The notes: a model not told the origin generated them from the letters alone. A stretch of 18,595 nt of DNA from Camelimonas abortus (GCF_042647165.1 NZ_JBHRUV010000074.1); one strand, 5' to 3'. Shown: positions 8,376-16,127, counted from the first letter of the stretch. A program made the numbers and translations.

Positions 8376-9293
8376 ATGGCCATCAGCACAGGCATCTGGA
8401 TCGGGGCGACCCTTGCCGCGACCGTGGCGCAGACCGCGCGCAACGCCATGCAGGGCGCGCTGGTGGGGGAAATCGGCGCCGCCGGCGCCACCCAGGTGCG
8501 CTTCATTTACGGTTTTCCCTTCGCCTGCATCTTCCTGGCCGTCATCTGCCTCGCCGGCGGCGAGCGGCCGGCGGCTCCCACCTGGGCGTTCGCGCTGTAC
8601 GCCCTCGCCGGCGCGGTGACGCAGATCTTCGGCACGGCGCTGATGCTGTGGGCCATCAGCCGGCGCAATTTCGCGACAGGCATCGCCTACACGAAGACCG
8701 AGCCGGTGCTGGTGGCGCTGTTCAGCGTGGCGGCGCTGGGCGAACATCTCGGCCCCGCCGCCTGGGCGGGCGTGATCACGGCCAGCGCCGGCGTGTGGCT
8801 GATGTCGGTGACGCCCGGGGCGCGGCCGCCGCAGCCGGCCCCCGGCGACGCTTGGCGCGCGCCCGCCGCCGGCATCGGTTCGGCGGCGCTGTTCGCCCTG
8901 TCGTCGGTGTGTTTCCGCGGCGCCATCCTCGCGCTCGCCGACGGCGGCTTTCTGGTGCGCGCCTCCACGGCGCTGGCGGCCAGCCTCGCCATGCAGTCGG
9001 TGATTCTCGGCCTGTGGCTCGCCCTGTTCGACCGGCCGGCCTTCGCGGGCAGCCTGCGCCTGTGGCGGGCGTCGTTCGGGGCCGGATTCATGGGGGCCCT
9101 GGCCTCGCAGCTGTGGTTCACCGGCTTTTCGCTCACCAGCGCGGCCAATGTGCGCACCCTGGCGCTGCTGGAGGCGCCTTTCGCCCAGGTGGTGTCGCGC
9201 CGGGTGTTCCACGAAACCCCGGCGCCGCGGGAAATGCTGGGCGCGGCGCTGGTGGTGGCCGGCGTGGCCGCGCTGCTCGCCAGCTGGGGCTGA
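8376..9293 (+). CDS. EamA/DMT-family transporter
   Basis: 305 residues, almost wholly hydrophobic, with about ten membrane helices in two EamA repeats (about 1-140 and 155-305) split by a short Pro-rich loop (PGARPPQPAPGD). The end of the second repeat has the family pattern of a helix with LEAPFAQVVSRRVFHE followed by a small-residue helix (LGAALVVAGVAALLAS). The DMT superfamily exports amino acids, metabolites or drugs; the substrate is unknown. The start at ATG 8376 is chosen from the GAGGGGAGG ribosome site. It is divergent from dac, with about 270 bases between them. The 239-base gap to the thiolase makes a shared operon possible but not evident. Confidence 0.85.
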   Translation: MAISTGIWIGATLAATVAQTARNAMQGALVGEIGAAGATQVRFIYGFPFACIFLAVICLAGGERPAAPTWAFALYALAGAVTQIFGTALMLWAISRRNFATGIAYTKTEPVLVALFSVAALGEHLGPAAWAGVITASAGVWLMSVTPGARPPQPAPGDAWRAPAAGIGSAALFALSSVCFRGAILALADGGFLVRASTALAASLAMQSVILGLWLALFDRPAFAGSLRLWRASFGAGFMGALASQLWFTGFSLTSAANVRTLALLEAPFAQVVSRRVFHETPAPREMLGAALVVAGVAALLASWG

Positions 9294-9294
9294 T

Positions 9295-9310
9295 CCGCCG
9301 GCGCCGGCGG
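9295..9310 (+). terminator. Palindrome after the EamA gene
   Basis: A perfect 16-nt palindrome (CCGCCGGC / GCCGGCGG) begins one base after the stop. Four T's appear 15 bases later. It may act as a weak terminator or 3'-end stabiliser; the T-run is too far for a standard intrinsic terminator. Confidence 0.3.
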
Positions 9311-9532
9311 GGCGCGCCAGGGGCGTTTTCATTGCTGGCGGAACCGATTATGGTGCGCCCGTATTTCCTGATGTGCAGATACACGTCGCCGGCGGGAGCG
9401 CCGGCGGCGCAGGCGATCAGGGGCGACGGCGCGGCTCCGCCAGGGTCTGCGGCCGGCGCGGTGGCGGCCCGTGGCCGGGCTTCGCGCGCTTTCCGGGAAC
9501 CGCACGGGGCGCGAACTGACAGGGAACAGACG

Positions 9533-10699
9533 ATGACTGCTGCAATCGTGGGCTGGGCGCACACGCCGTTCGGCAAATTCGACACAGAGACCGTTGAGAG
9601 CCTGGTGGTCCGCGTGGCCCGCGAGGCCATAGAGCACGCCGGCGTCGCCCCGCAGGACATCGACGAGATCTATCTCGGCCACTTCAACGCCGGCTTCTCC
9701 GAACAGGATTTCACCGCGGCGCTGGTGCTGCAGGCGGACGACGCGCTGCGCTTCAGGCCGGCGGTGCGCGTGGAGAACGCCTGCGGCACCGGCTCGGCCG
9801 CCGTGCACCAGGCGGTGAAGGCGGTGCGCGCCGGCGCGGCCCGCATCGCGCTGGTGGTGGGCGTGGAGCAGATGTCCACCACCCCGGGCCCGCAGGTGGG
9901 CCGCAACCTGCTGCGCGCCTCCTACCTGAAGGAGGACGGCGAGACCCAGGCCGGCTTCGCCGGCGTGTTCGGCAAGATCGCCCAGGCCTATTTCGACCGC
10001 TACGGCGAGCAGTATGACGCGCTCGCCCTGATCGCCGCCAAGAACCACAGGAACGGCGTCGACAACCCTTACGCCCAGATGCGCAAGGACTTCGGCTTCG
10101 AGTTCTGCCGCAACGAGAGCGACAAGAACCCCTATGTCGCCGGCCCGCTCAAGCGCACGGACTGCTCGCTGGTTTCCGACGGCGCCGCCGCGGTGGTGAT
10201 CGCCGACCTGGAGACGGCGAAGACCATGAAGCGCGCGATCGGCTTCCGCGGCATGGCCCATGTGCAGGACTTCCTGCCCATGTCAAAGCGCGACATCCTG
10301 AAGTTCGAGGGCTGCACCGAGGCGTGGCGCCGCGCCCTCGCCCAGGCCAACATGAAGATCGACGAGCTGTCGCTGGTGGAGACCCACGACTGCTTCACCA
10401 TCGCCGAGCTGATTGAATATGAGGCGATGGGCCTGACCCCGGCCGGCGAAGGCGCCCGCGCCATCAGGGAGGGCTGGGTGTACAAGGACGGCCGGCTGCC
10501 GGTGAACCCGTCGGGCGGCCTCAAGGCCAAGGGCCATCCCGTCGGCGCCACCGGCGTCTCCATGCACGCCCTGTGCGCCATGCAGCTGATGGGCGAGGCC
10601 GGCGGCTTCCAGATCCCCGGCGCCACCACCGCCGGCATCTTCAACATGGGCGGCGCCGCCGTCGCCAACTATGTGAGCGTGCTCGAGCGCGTGCGCTGA
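9533..10699 (+). CDS. Thiolase of the SCP-x/acetyl-CoA acetyltransferase-like type
   Basis: 388 residues. The nucleophilic Cys84 lies in ENACGTGSAAVH. The second catalytic block is HDCF (285-288), in ETHDCFTIAELIEYEAMGL, which is the signature of SCP2/SCP-x-type thiolases. The third is GHPVGATG (334-341). The C-terminus GIFNMGGAAVANYVSVLE is also typical. The enzyme should cleave or form a 3-oxoacyl-CoA (thiolysis in beta-oxidation, or condensation); the chain length and true substrate are not evident. All catalytic residues are present. The start ATG 9533 follows AGGGAA at 9521-9526. It stands as a single gene ending in a strong terminator. No DUF35/OB-fold partner, acyl-CoA synthetase or dehydrogenase gene is adjacent. 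Confidence 0.88.
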   Translation: MTAAIVGWAHTPFGKFDTETVESLVVRVAREAIEHAGVAPQDIDEIYLGHFNAGFSEQDFTAALVLQADDALRFRPAVRVENACGTGSAAVHQAVKAVRAGAARIALVVGVEQMSTTPGPQVGRNLLRASYLKEDGETQAGFAGVFGKIAQAYFDRYGEQYDALALIAAKNHRNGVDNPYAQMRKDFGFEFCRNESDKNPYVAGPLKRTDCSLVSDGAAAVVIADLETAKTMKRAIGFRGMAHVQDFLPMSKRDILKFEGCTEAWRRALAQANMKIDELSLVETHDCFTIAELIEYEAMGLTPAGEGARAIREGWVYKDGRLPVNPSGGLKAKGHPVGATGVSMHALCAMQLMGEAGGFQIPGATTAGIFNMGGAAVANYVSVLERVR

Positions 10700-10721
10700 C
10701 GCCGCCGTTCCGCATCATGGG

Positions 10722-10748
10722 CGCCCCGGAGCTTTCCGGGGCGTTTTT
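10722..10748 (+). terminator. Rho-independent terminator of the thiolase gene
   Basis: A perfect 9-bp stem (CGCCCCGGA 10722-10730 with TCCGGGGCG 10735-10743), a GCTT tetraloop, and five T's directly after (10744-10748). It lies 22 bases past the stop codon and separates the thiolase from tspO. Confidence 0.92.
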
Positions 10749-10853
10749 CGTGAGGCATGGGCCGGGCGCGGCCGCCGCGCGCCCGGGCCCCGCGCCGCCA
10801 GCGGCGGTTTCAGGCGCGCCGTGTGAGGCGCGACCTTTCAAGGGCAACGACTG

Positions 10854-11369
10854 ATGAACCAGAGCGCCGACGACGCCGGCTCCGCCCGGCCGCCCCTCGC
10901 CCCCTGGAAGCTTTATCTCATCGCCGTGGGGCCGGTCCTGCTGGCGCTGGCGCTGGGCCAGGTCGCCACCTTCCCCAATCTGGAGCCGTGGTACGCGCAG
11001 CTGCGCAAGCCGCGTTTCACCCCGCCTGACGCCATCTTCGGCCCGGTGTGGACCGTGCTTTACGCGCTGATGGCCTTCGCCGTCTGGCGCGTGCTGCGCC
11101 TGCCGGCCGGAACGGTGGGCAAGGGCGCCGGCGTGACGCTGTTTTACATCCAGCTGGCGCTGAACGCCGCCTGGTCGTGGATGTTCTTCGCCATGCACAG
11201 CCCGCTGGCGGGGATGATCAACATCGTCATCCAGCTGTTCTTCATCGTGCTGACGCTGTCGGTGTTTCGCCGGCTGGACCGGGTGGCGGCGCTGTGCCTG
11301 GTTCCGCTGCTCGCCTGGGTGGCCTTCGCCACGGCGCTCACCGTGTCGATCTGGAAGCTCAACGGCTGA
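10854..11369 (+). CDS. tspO: TspO/MBR family protein (tryptophan-rich sensory protein)
   Basis: 171 residues with five membrane helices (about 19-38, 61-81, 92-114, 119-138, 144-166). Conserved blocks are KPRFTPPDAIFGPVWTVLY (52-70), QLALNAAWSWMFF (100-112) and PLLAWVAFATALT (151-163). TspO binds porphyrins and other tetrapyrroles; in Rhodobacter it modulates photosynthesis genes in response to oxygen, and elsewhere it acts in stress and haem turnover. The final motif has Thr where Asn is more usual (LN). The start ATG 10854 is preceded by AAGGG at 10840-10844. Its own promoter should lie in the 105 bases after the thiolase terminator, but none is clear. It converges on hpt. Confidence 0.92.
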   Translation: MNQSADDAGSARPPLAPWKLYLIAVGPVLLALALGQVATFPNLEPWYAQLRKPRFTPPDAIFGPVWTVLYALMAFAVWRVLRLPAGTVGKGAGVTLFYIQLALNAAWSWMFFAMHSPLAGMINIVIQLFFIVLTLSVFRRLDRVAALCLVPLLAWVAFATALTVSIWKLNG

Positions 11370-11409
11370 ACGCCGCCGGCGCGGGCGGGGACGCGGGCGC
11401 GGGCGCGTG

Positions 11410-11437
11410 AAAAAACCGCGCGGCCGCGCCCGGCGCG
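11410..11437 (-). terminator. Rho-independent terminator of hpt
   Basis: Read on the minus strand just after the hpt stop: a GC-only palindrome (plus 11418-11429, GCGCGGCCGCGC) followed after two bases by six T's (plus 11410-11415 are A). It ends hpt transcription before the convergent tspO. Confidence 0.75.
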
Positions 11438-11977
11438 TCAGCTTTCGATCACGCCCACATAGGGCAGCTCGCGGCAGCTGTGCGCCACGTCCATGCCGTA
11501 GCCCACCACGAACACGTCCGGGCAGCTGAAGCCGACGAAATCCGGCGTGACGCTCACCGCCCGCGGCGCCGGCTTCTCCAGCAGCACGCAGCAGCGCACC
11601 GTGCGCGCGCCGCGGGCCACCAGCAGGTCCTTGGCGTAGGCGAGGGTGCGGCCGGACTCCAGGATGTCGTCCACCAGCAGAACGTCGCGGCCGGCGACGC
11701 TGCTCTCCAGGTCCCGCACCATGGTCACCTGGCCGGACGAGGCCGTGCCGGCGCCGTAGCTGGACAGCTGCAGGAACTCCACCTGCGGCGCCAGCCCCTC
11801 GGCGTGCATGGCGCGCAGCAGGTCCGCCGCGAACATGAACGACCCCTTCAGAACCGGCGCCACAAGCAGGTTCACCGGCTGCAGCGCCGCGACGGCGGCG
11901 GCGATCTCCCGGTTGCGGGCGGCGATGTCTTCGGCGCTGAACAGAACCCTGATGCGCGTTTCGGCCGGTATAACCAT
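11438..11977 (-). CDS. hpt: Hypoxanthine phosphoribosyltransferase
   Basis: 179 residues. The PRPP-binding loop is VLLVDDILESGRT (99-111); it follows VAPVLKGSFMFAADLLR (39-55), which holds the pyrophosphate-binding loop. The purine-contact residues fit Lys135 (LEKP) and the closing FVVGYGMDVAHSCRELPYVGVI (156-177). The enzyme makes IMP or GMP from hypoxanthine or guanine plus PRPP in the cytoplasm (purine salvage). The loop has ESG in place of the common DTG, a tolerated variant. The start is ATG 11975-11977, supported by GAAAGGA just upstream. A longer in-frame extension to 12256 is low-complexity and rejected. It is divergent from ftsE, an arrangement I associate with Hyphomicrobiales. Confidence 0.9.
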   Translation of the reverse strand: MVIPAETRIRVLFSAEDIAARNREIAAAVAALQPVNLLVAPVLKGSFMFAADLLRAMHAEGLAPQVEFLQLSSYGAGTASSGQVTMVRDLESSVAGRDVLLVDDILESGRTLAYAKDLLVARGARTVRCCVLLEKPAPRAVSVTPDFVGFSCPDVFVVGYGMDVAHSCRELPYVGVIES

Positions 11978-12379
11978 TGACGTCCTTTCGCTGGGCCGGC
12001 CGGGCGCCGGCCGTCTTCGCCCGCGCGCCGCCGGATGCGCTGCGTCCCGGCCCCCGGCTGCGCGCCTGTCGCCGGCGCGCGGCGGCGCCGGGTGATTCGT
12101 CGTTCTGACGGGGACTATCTTTGTGCGGACGCGGCGCGGCCGCAAATCCCGGCCGGGGGCCGCAGGGGAAGGGCGGGACGCCGGCGCTTGTGGAATATGG
12201 GAGCGGCGGGTCCGCGCGGCTGCGTTTCCGCAATATAACCACATTCGTTGCGCCACTGGGCGGACGGCTGCGCCGTCCGCGCCTGCGGGCGCACTTGCGC
12301 GCCGCAGGCGCCCTGGCCAGACTCACCCCCTCCGGCGGCGTTTCGCCAGTCTCCTGACATGTCACCATCCGGAAGCGCC
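11978..12379. other. Divergent hpt-ftsE intergenic region
   Basis: About 400 bases without a gene. The right third holds two adjacent hairpins (12260-12280 and 12279-12311). An AT-richer patch around 12231-12251 (CAATATAACC) may be part of a promoter, with TATAAC at 12234-12239 as a possible -10, but no convincing -35 is present. The open frame running into ftsE from 12248 crosses both hairpins and is probably not translated. Confidence 0.5.
12260..12311 (+). repeat. Tandem stem-loops in the ftsE leader
   Basis: The first is a perfect 9-bp stem (12260-12268 / 12272-12280) with a TGC loop. The second has 10 perfect pairs (12279-12288 / 12302-12311) plus an inner 4-bp GCGC stem (12289-12292 / 12297-12300) with an ACTT loop and one bulged G. 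The two share bases 12279-12280. No T-run follows. Confidence 0.55.
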
Positions 12380-13117
12380 ATGGACCGTCCCGATCCCAGG
12401 CAGGAAGGCCAGCCACAGGCGGCGTCCGGCGCCGCCGCGCCGGGGCGTCCGCCGGCGGTCGTGCATTTCGAGAACGTCGGCCTGCGCTACGGCATGGGGC
12501 CGGAGGTGCTGCGCGACCTCACCTTCTCCATCGAGCCCGGCTCGTTCCAGTTTCTCACCGGGCCATCGGGCGCCGGCAAGACGACGCTGATGCGCCTGAT
12601 CCTCATGGCGCTGAAGCCCACGCGCGGCTTCATCAGCATTTTCGGCGAGGACGTCTCCGCCGTCGGCGGCGAGGCGCTGGCGCGGCTGCGCCGGCGCATG
12701 GGCGTGGTGTTCCAGGATTTCCGCCTGCTCGACCATCTGACCACCTATGAGAACGTCGCCCTGCCGCTGCGGGTGCAGGGGAAGGAGGAGGCGAGCTACC
12801 GCGCCGAGGTCATCGAGCTGCTGCGCTGGGTGGGCCTTGGCGAGCGCATGCACATGCTGCCGCCGGTGCTCTCCGGCGGCGAAAAGCAGCGCGCCGCCAT
12901 CGCCAGGGCGCTGATCGTGCGGCCGGAGATGCTGTTGGCGGACGAGCCCACCGGCAACGTCGATCCGGGCCTCGCCCGCCGGCTGCTGCGCCTGTTCATC
13001 GAACTCAACCGGCTCGGCACCTCGGTGCTGATCGCCACCCATGACCTGCAGCTGATGGACCAGGTGGACGCGCGCCGCCTTGTCCTGGGCGAAGGACGCC
13101 TGCATATCTATGACTGA
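12380..13117 (+). CDS. ftsE: Cell-division ABC transporter ATP-binding protein FtsE
   Basis: 245 residues from ATG 12380. Walker A is GPSGAGKTT (61-69), the Q-loop Gln is at 112 in VVFQDFRLL, the ABC signature is LSGGEKQR (164-171), Walker B is MLLADEP (184-190), and the H-loop His is at 221. FtsE is the ATPase partner of FtsX; in other bacteria the pair controls peptidoglycan hydrolases at the septum through periplasmic activators. VFQDFRLLDHLTTYENVALPL is strongly FtsE-like. The start is set by GGAAG at 12371-12375; ATG 12359 is an alternative. About 26 residues precede the usual family start, a Pro/Ala-rich extension. ftsX follows after 102 bases on the same strand. Confidence 0.93.
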   Translation: MDRPDPRQEGQPQAASGAAAPGRPPAVVHFENVGLRYGMGPEVLRDLTFSIEPGSFQFLTGPSGAGKTTLMRLILMALKPTRGFISIFGEDVSAVGGEALARLRRRMGVVFQDFRLLDHLTTYENVALPLRVQGKEEASYRAEVIELLRWVGLGERMHMLPPVLSGGEKQRAAIARALIVRPEMLLADEPTGNVDPGLARRLLRLFIELNRLGTSVLIATHDLQLMDQVDARRLVLGEGRLHIYD

Positions 13118-13219
13118 GACTGTCGCGCTCCGGCTTTTTGCGTTCCGGCCGGCTCACGGGCGCCGCCGCCCGCCGGGCGCGCCGCTCCCCGTCAGGCCCT
13201 GCGGCGGGATGGACGGACA

Positions 13220-14209
13220 ATGAGCGAGAAGCGTTTCATGTCGCTGCGCCGCCCGTCGCCGACAGCGGCGCGGCCGGCCGCCGACGCCGCCGGCGGCGCG
13301 GGCCAGGAGCTGAGCCGCGGCCAGGCGCTGGTGCCGGCGGACTCCGGCGCCAGCCGGGCGCTGGTCAGCGTCATCGCCATCCTCACCTTCCTCGCCGCGC
13401 TCACCGCCTGCGCCGCGGTGCTGGTGGCGCGCGCCTCCGCCGAATGGCGCTCGGACGTCGTCCGCGAAATGACCATCCAGGTGCGCCCGGTGGCCCAGCG
13501 CAACATCGAGGCGGACGTCGACCGCGCCGCCGCCATCGCCCGCGCCGCGCCGGGCGTGGCCGGCGTGCGGGTGATTTCCCGTCGCGAGGCCGAGCGCATG
13601 CTCGAGCCCTGGCTGGGCGGCGCGCTTTCCTTCGCCGAACTGCCGGTGCCGCGGCTCATCGTGCTGCGCCTCGCGCCGGGCGGCGGCCCCGACGTCGCCA
13701 GCCTGCGCAAGGAGCTGGAGCAGCAGGTGCCGACCGCGACGCTGGACGACCACCACGCCTGGATGTCGCGCCTCGCCGCCATGGCGGGGGCCATGGTCGC
13801 GGCCGGGGCGGTGATCGTGCTGCTGGTGCTCACGGCGGCGGCGCTCGCCGTGGCTTTCGCCACCCGCGGCGCCATGGACGGCAACCGCGAAATCGTCGAG
13901 GTGCTGCACTTCGTCGGCGCCAGCGACCGCTACATCGCCCGCCAGTTCCAGTCGCATTTCCTGTGGCTGGGCCTGAAGGGCGGGCTGATCGGCGGCGCGG
14001 CGGCGCTGGCGCTGGCGGCTGCCTTCGGCGCGCTCTCCGGCATGTGGCGCTCCGGCCCCGGCGGCGACCAGCTGGAGGCGCTGTTCGGCGCCTTTGAAAT
14101 TGGCTGGCAGGGTTACGCAGCGGTGCTCGCAATCGCCGGCGTGGTCGCCCTGGTCACGGCGGTGATGTCGCGCGTCACCGTGTCCCGGCATTTGCGTGAA
14201 CTTGAGTGA
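13220..14209 (+). CDS. ftsX: Cell-division ABC transporter permease FtsX
   Basis: 329 residues with the FtsX plan: a cytoplasmic N-terminus (1-45), TM1 (about 47-70), a periplasmic domain (about 75-185), and three more helices (about 188-215, 249-275, 295-318). The cytoplasmic coupling loop between TM2 and TM3 reads NREIVEVLHFVGASDRYIARQF, a close match to the FtsX region that contacts FtsE. The periplasmic loop senses or activates peptidoglycan amidase regulators in better-studied species. The start is ATG 13220; the ribosome site is weak, and ATG 13238 is possible. The N-terminal tail is Ala/Pro-rich. It is followed by an abrupt AT-rich intergenic island. Confidence 0.92.
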   Translation: MSEKRFMSLRRPSPTAARPAADAAGGAGQELSRGQALVPADSGASRALVSVIAILTFLAALTACAAVLVARASAEWRSDVVREMTIQVRPVAQRNIEADVDRAAAIARAAPGVAGVRVISRREAERMLEPWLGGALSFAELPVPRLIVLRLAPGGGPDVASLRKELEQQVPTATLDDHHAWMSRLAAMAGAMVAAGAVIVLLVLTAAALAVAFATRGAMDGNREIVEVLHFVGASDRYIARQFQSHFLWLGLKGGLIGGAAALALAAAFGALSGMWRSGPGGDQLEALFGAFEIGWQGYAAVLAIAGVVALVTAVMSRVTVSRHLRELE

Positions 14210-14252
14210 AACAACTGCGATATGTCAATCATTTGATTTAAAAATGCCATTA

Positions 14253-14268
14253 TTAACAATGTATTAAC
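14253..14268. promoter_or_regulatory. CtrA-type binding site (TTAA-N7-TTAAC)
   Basis: TTAA at 14253-14256, seven bases, then TTAAC at 14264-14268: an exact match to the full CtrA consensus of alphaproteobacteria. It lies in an AT-rich island (about 14210-14280) between ftsX and the YdcF gene, 48 bases before the YdcF ATG. The spacing suits control of ydcF. Binding is inferred from sequence only. Confidence 0.6.
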
Positions 14269-14315
14269 CTTATTGCCATGGCGGCGCCACATTCTGCCCG
14301 ACAATAGGCTACGCC

Positions 14316-15074
14316 ATGATGAGCATGAGATGGACAGCGAACGGGGCCTGGGGAGAGTGGCCGCGCGGCGGATCGCGCCTGCGCCTGTCCCGCGCCGTCG
14401 TCATGATCCGCCGGATGACCGGCGTCGGCGTCCGTCTCGCCGCCGCAGCCTTCGCCTTGGGCTCGGTGGGGTTCATCGCCGGCTTCTTCCTGTTCCTGTC
14501 GATGGTGCCCCGCTCCGGGGAGCCGGCGCCGGGCCAGGCGGACGGCATCGTGGTGCTCACCGGCGGCTCCCAGCGCGTCGACGGCGCCCTCGCCCTGCTG
14601 GCCGACGGCCACGCCAGGCGCCTGCTTGTCTCCGGAGTCTATGAAAAGACCACCCGCGCCCAGCTCGCCGCCCACAATCCGGACGCCGCCGGGCTGCTGC
14701 AGTGCTGCGTCGATCTCGACTACCGCGCCCGCAACACCATCGGCAACGCCATCGAGACCCGCCGCTGGGCCCGCGCCCACGAGTTCCGCAGCATCATCGT
14801 CGTCACCAGCAACTATCACATGCCGCGCGCCCTCGTGGAGCTGCGCAGCATCCTTCACGATTACGAGCTCAAGCCTTACGCCGTCGTCACAGGCTCGGTC
14901 GATCCGGACGCCTGGTGGCGCAGCGTCGCCTCCGCCCGCCTGCTGCTGGCGGAATACGGCAAGTATCTGGTGGCGCTCGTGCGCACGCGCCTGGAGCGGG
15001 ATCCCGAATACGCCCCCATCCGCCTGATGGCCGGCGGCCGCAAGCCGCTGTTCCGGGACGTCATCACCCGCTGA
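14316..15074 (+). CDS. YdcF/SanA family (DUF218) membrane-anchored protein
   Basis: 252 residues. One membrane helix (about 38-63) is followed by a DUF218 domain. The nucleotide-fold start is DGIVVLTGGSQRVDGALALL (76-95), then LLVSGV (103-108), RARNTIGNAIETRRWA (137-152) and IIVVTSNYHMPRA (160-172), the hallmark strings of the family. YdcF of E. coli binds S-adenosylmethionine, and SanA relatives affect envelope barrier function; no defined reaction is known. In this position next to ftsEX an envelope role is likely but inferred. ATG 14316 is the first start; ATG 14403 or 14415, nearer the membrane helix, are alternatives, none with a strong ribosome site. The CtrA-type site lies just upstream. 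plsC follows. Confidence 0.85.
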   Translation: MMSMRWTANGAWGEWPRGGSRLRLSRAVVMIRRMTGVGVRLAAAAFALGSVGFIAGFFLFLSMVPRSGEPAPGQADGIVVLTGGSQRVDGALALLADGHARRLLVSGVYEKTTRAQLAAHNPDAAGLLQCCVDLDYRARNTIGNAIETRRWARAHEFRSIIVVTSNYHMPRALVELRSILHDYELKPYAVVTGSVDPDAWWRSVASARLLLAEYGKYLVALVRTRLERDPEYAPIRLMAGGRKPLFRDVITR

Positions 15075-15222
15075 CCGCCCGGAAACCTCCTTCCTGCGCC
15101 CCGCGGCGCGCCTTCCGGCGGCCGGCGCGCGCCGCTCCGGCTTGACGGCGCCGCGCCGGCATGGAAAGCCGGCCGGCGAAGGGTCCCGCGTCCGGGGCCG
15201 CGTGCAGGGAGTTGGGCCGTCC

Positions 15223-15945
15223 ATGCGCAGGCTGCGCGCCATCCTGTTTCTGGCGATCTTCTATGTGAACACCGCCATCTGGAGCATCTGCGCCATCCCG
15301 GTGTCGCTGCTGGGGCGCGAGGCGTTCATGCCAGTGATACGGGCGTGGGTGCGCTGCACGCTCTGGCTGCTGCGGGCGATCGCCGGGGTGAAGGTGGAGT
15401 TCCGCAACCTGGCGGCCATCCCGCCCGGGCCGCTGCTGGTGGCGTCCAAGCACCAGTCGGCGCTGGAGACGCTCGCCCTCGTGCTGGCCTTCGACCGGCC
15501 GGTGTTCATCCTGAAGAAATCGCTGACCCGCATCCCGCTGTTCGGCTGGTACCTGAAACAGATGGGCCACATCAGCGTCGACCGCTCGGCCGGCGCGGCG
15601 GCGCTGCGCGCCATGATGGCGGAGGCGAAGCAGGCGGTCGCCGAAGGCGCCCAGATCGTCATCTTCCCCGAGGGCACCCGCACCGCCCCCGGCGCGCCGC
15701 CGGACTACAAGCCCGGCGTCATCCAGATGTATCGCCAGCTTGGCGCGCCCTGCCTGCCGGTAGCGCTGAACACAGGCCTGTTCTGGCCCCGGCGCAGCCT
15801 CGCCTTCAATCCGGGAGTGGCGGTGATTGAAATCCTGCCGCCGCTGCCGGCGGACCTTGGCCGCAACGACATCATTCCGGCGCTGGAGGCCGCCATCGAG
15901 CCGGCCAGCCGCCGGCTGCTGGAGGAAGGCCGCCGCGGCCGCTGA
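15223..15945 (+). CDS. plsC: 1-acyl-sn-glycerol-3-phosphate acyltransferase (PlsC-like)
   Basis: 240 residues from ATG 15223, preceded by CAGGGAG at 15205-15211. The N-terminal helix (about 6-30) is hydrophobic, suggesting membrane association. The catalytic block is KHQSALET (76-83), with His77 and an acidic residue five positions on (Glu82; the textbook motif is HX4D, but Glu is usual in this alphaproteobacterial branch). The phosphate-binding block is FPEGTR (148-153), and LPVALNTG (178-185) is the fourth motif. The enzyme acylates lysophosphatidate to phosphatidate in phospholipid synthesis. It sits 148 bases after ydcF on the same strand and may share its transcript. An in-frame TTG at 15142 would add a low-complexity extension and is rejected. 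Confidence 0.9.
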   Translation: MRRLRAILFLAIFYVNTAIWSICAIPVSLLGREAFMPVIRAWVRCTLWLLRAIAGVKVEFRNLAAIPPGPLLVASKHQSALETLALVLAFDRPVFILKKSLTRIPLFGWYLKQMGHISVDRSAGAAALRAMMAEAKQAVAEGAQIVIFPEGTRTAPGAPPDYKPGVIQMYRQLGAPCLPVALNTGLFWPRRSLAFNPGVAVIEILPPLPADLGRNDIIPALEAAIEPASRRLLEEGRRGR

Positions 15946-16064
15946 TTCGCGCGCCCGGCGCCTCCCGGTGGCGCGCGCCGCCGCGGCGACTGCGCCCGCG
16001 GCTCCATGCAAGCCTCTGAAATCACGGGAGAATGGCGCATCGGGCGCGCCCGCCTGGATGGTGA

Positions 16065-16093
16065 TTGACCTTTTCCGCGACTGGTTCTCTATT
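16065..16093 (+). promoter_or_regulatory. Predicted sigma-70 promoter of the small SOS-candidate gene
   Basis: TTGACC (16065-16070, 5 of 6 consensus) and TCTATT (16088-16093, 4 of 6) are separated by 17 bases. Transcription would start near 16100, about 28 bases before ATG 16128. It is the best-looking promoter in the window. Confidence 0.6.
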
Positions 16094-16098
16094 TGTTC
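16084..16098. promoter_or_regulatory. LexA-type SOS box (GTTC-N7-GTTC)
   Basis: GTTC at 16084-16087, spacer TCTATTT, GTTC at 16095-16098. This is an exact match to the direct-repeat LexA site known in alphaproteobacteria, including a T-rich spacer. It covers the predicted -10 element, so bound LexA would block transcription of the 140-codon gene downstream. Regulation is inferred, not shown. Confidence 0.6.
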
Positions 16099-16127
16099 CG
16101 TTAACCATGTTGTGCAGGCAGGGCGTC

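Noticed and set aside
9340..9363. GGAAC followed by CGTA at 9360, resembling an EcfG (general stress) promoter.
   Set aside because: The spacing is 15 rather than 16-17 bases and the -10 is CGTA rather than CGTT.
9513..9527. GAAC-TGACAGG-GAAC just before the thiolase start, formally a LexA-type direct repeat on the minus strand.
   Set aside because: It overlaps the thiolase ribosome site, has no evident promoter around it and lacks the T/A-rich spacer. One such match per window is plausible by chance.
11978..12256. In-frame N-terminal extension of hpt.
   Set aside because: Pro/Arg-rich sequence absent from the family; a good ribosome site precedes the internal ATG at 11977.
10641..12416. 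Minus-strand open frame of 591 codons spanning tspO and hpt.
   Set aside because: It runs antisense to tspO and through hpt in another frame, is low complexity, and crosses two good terminators.
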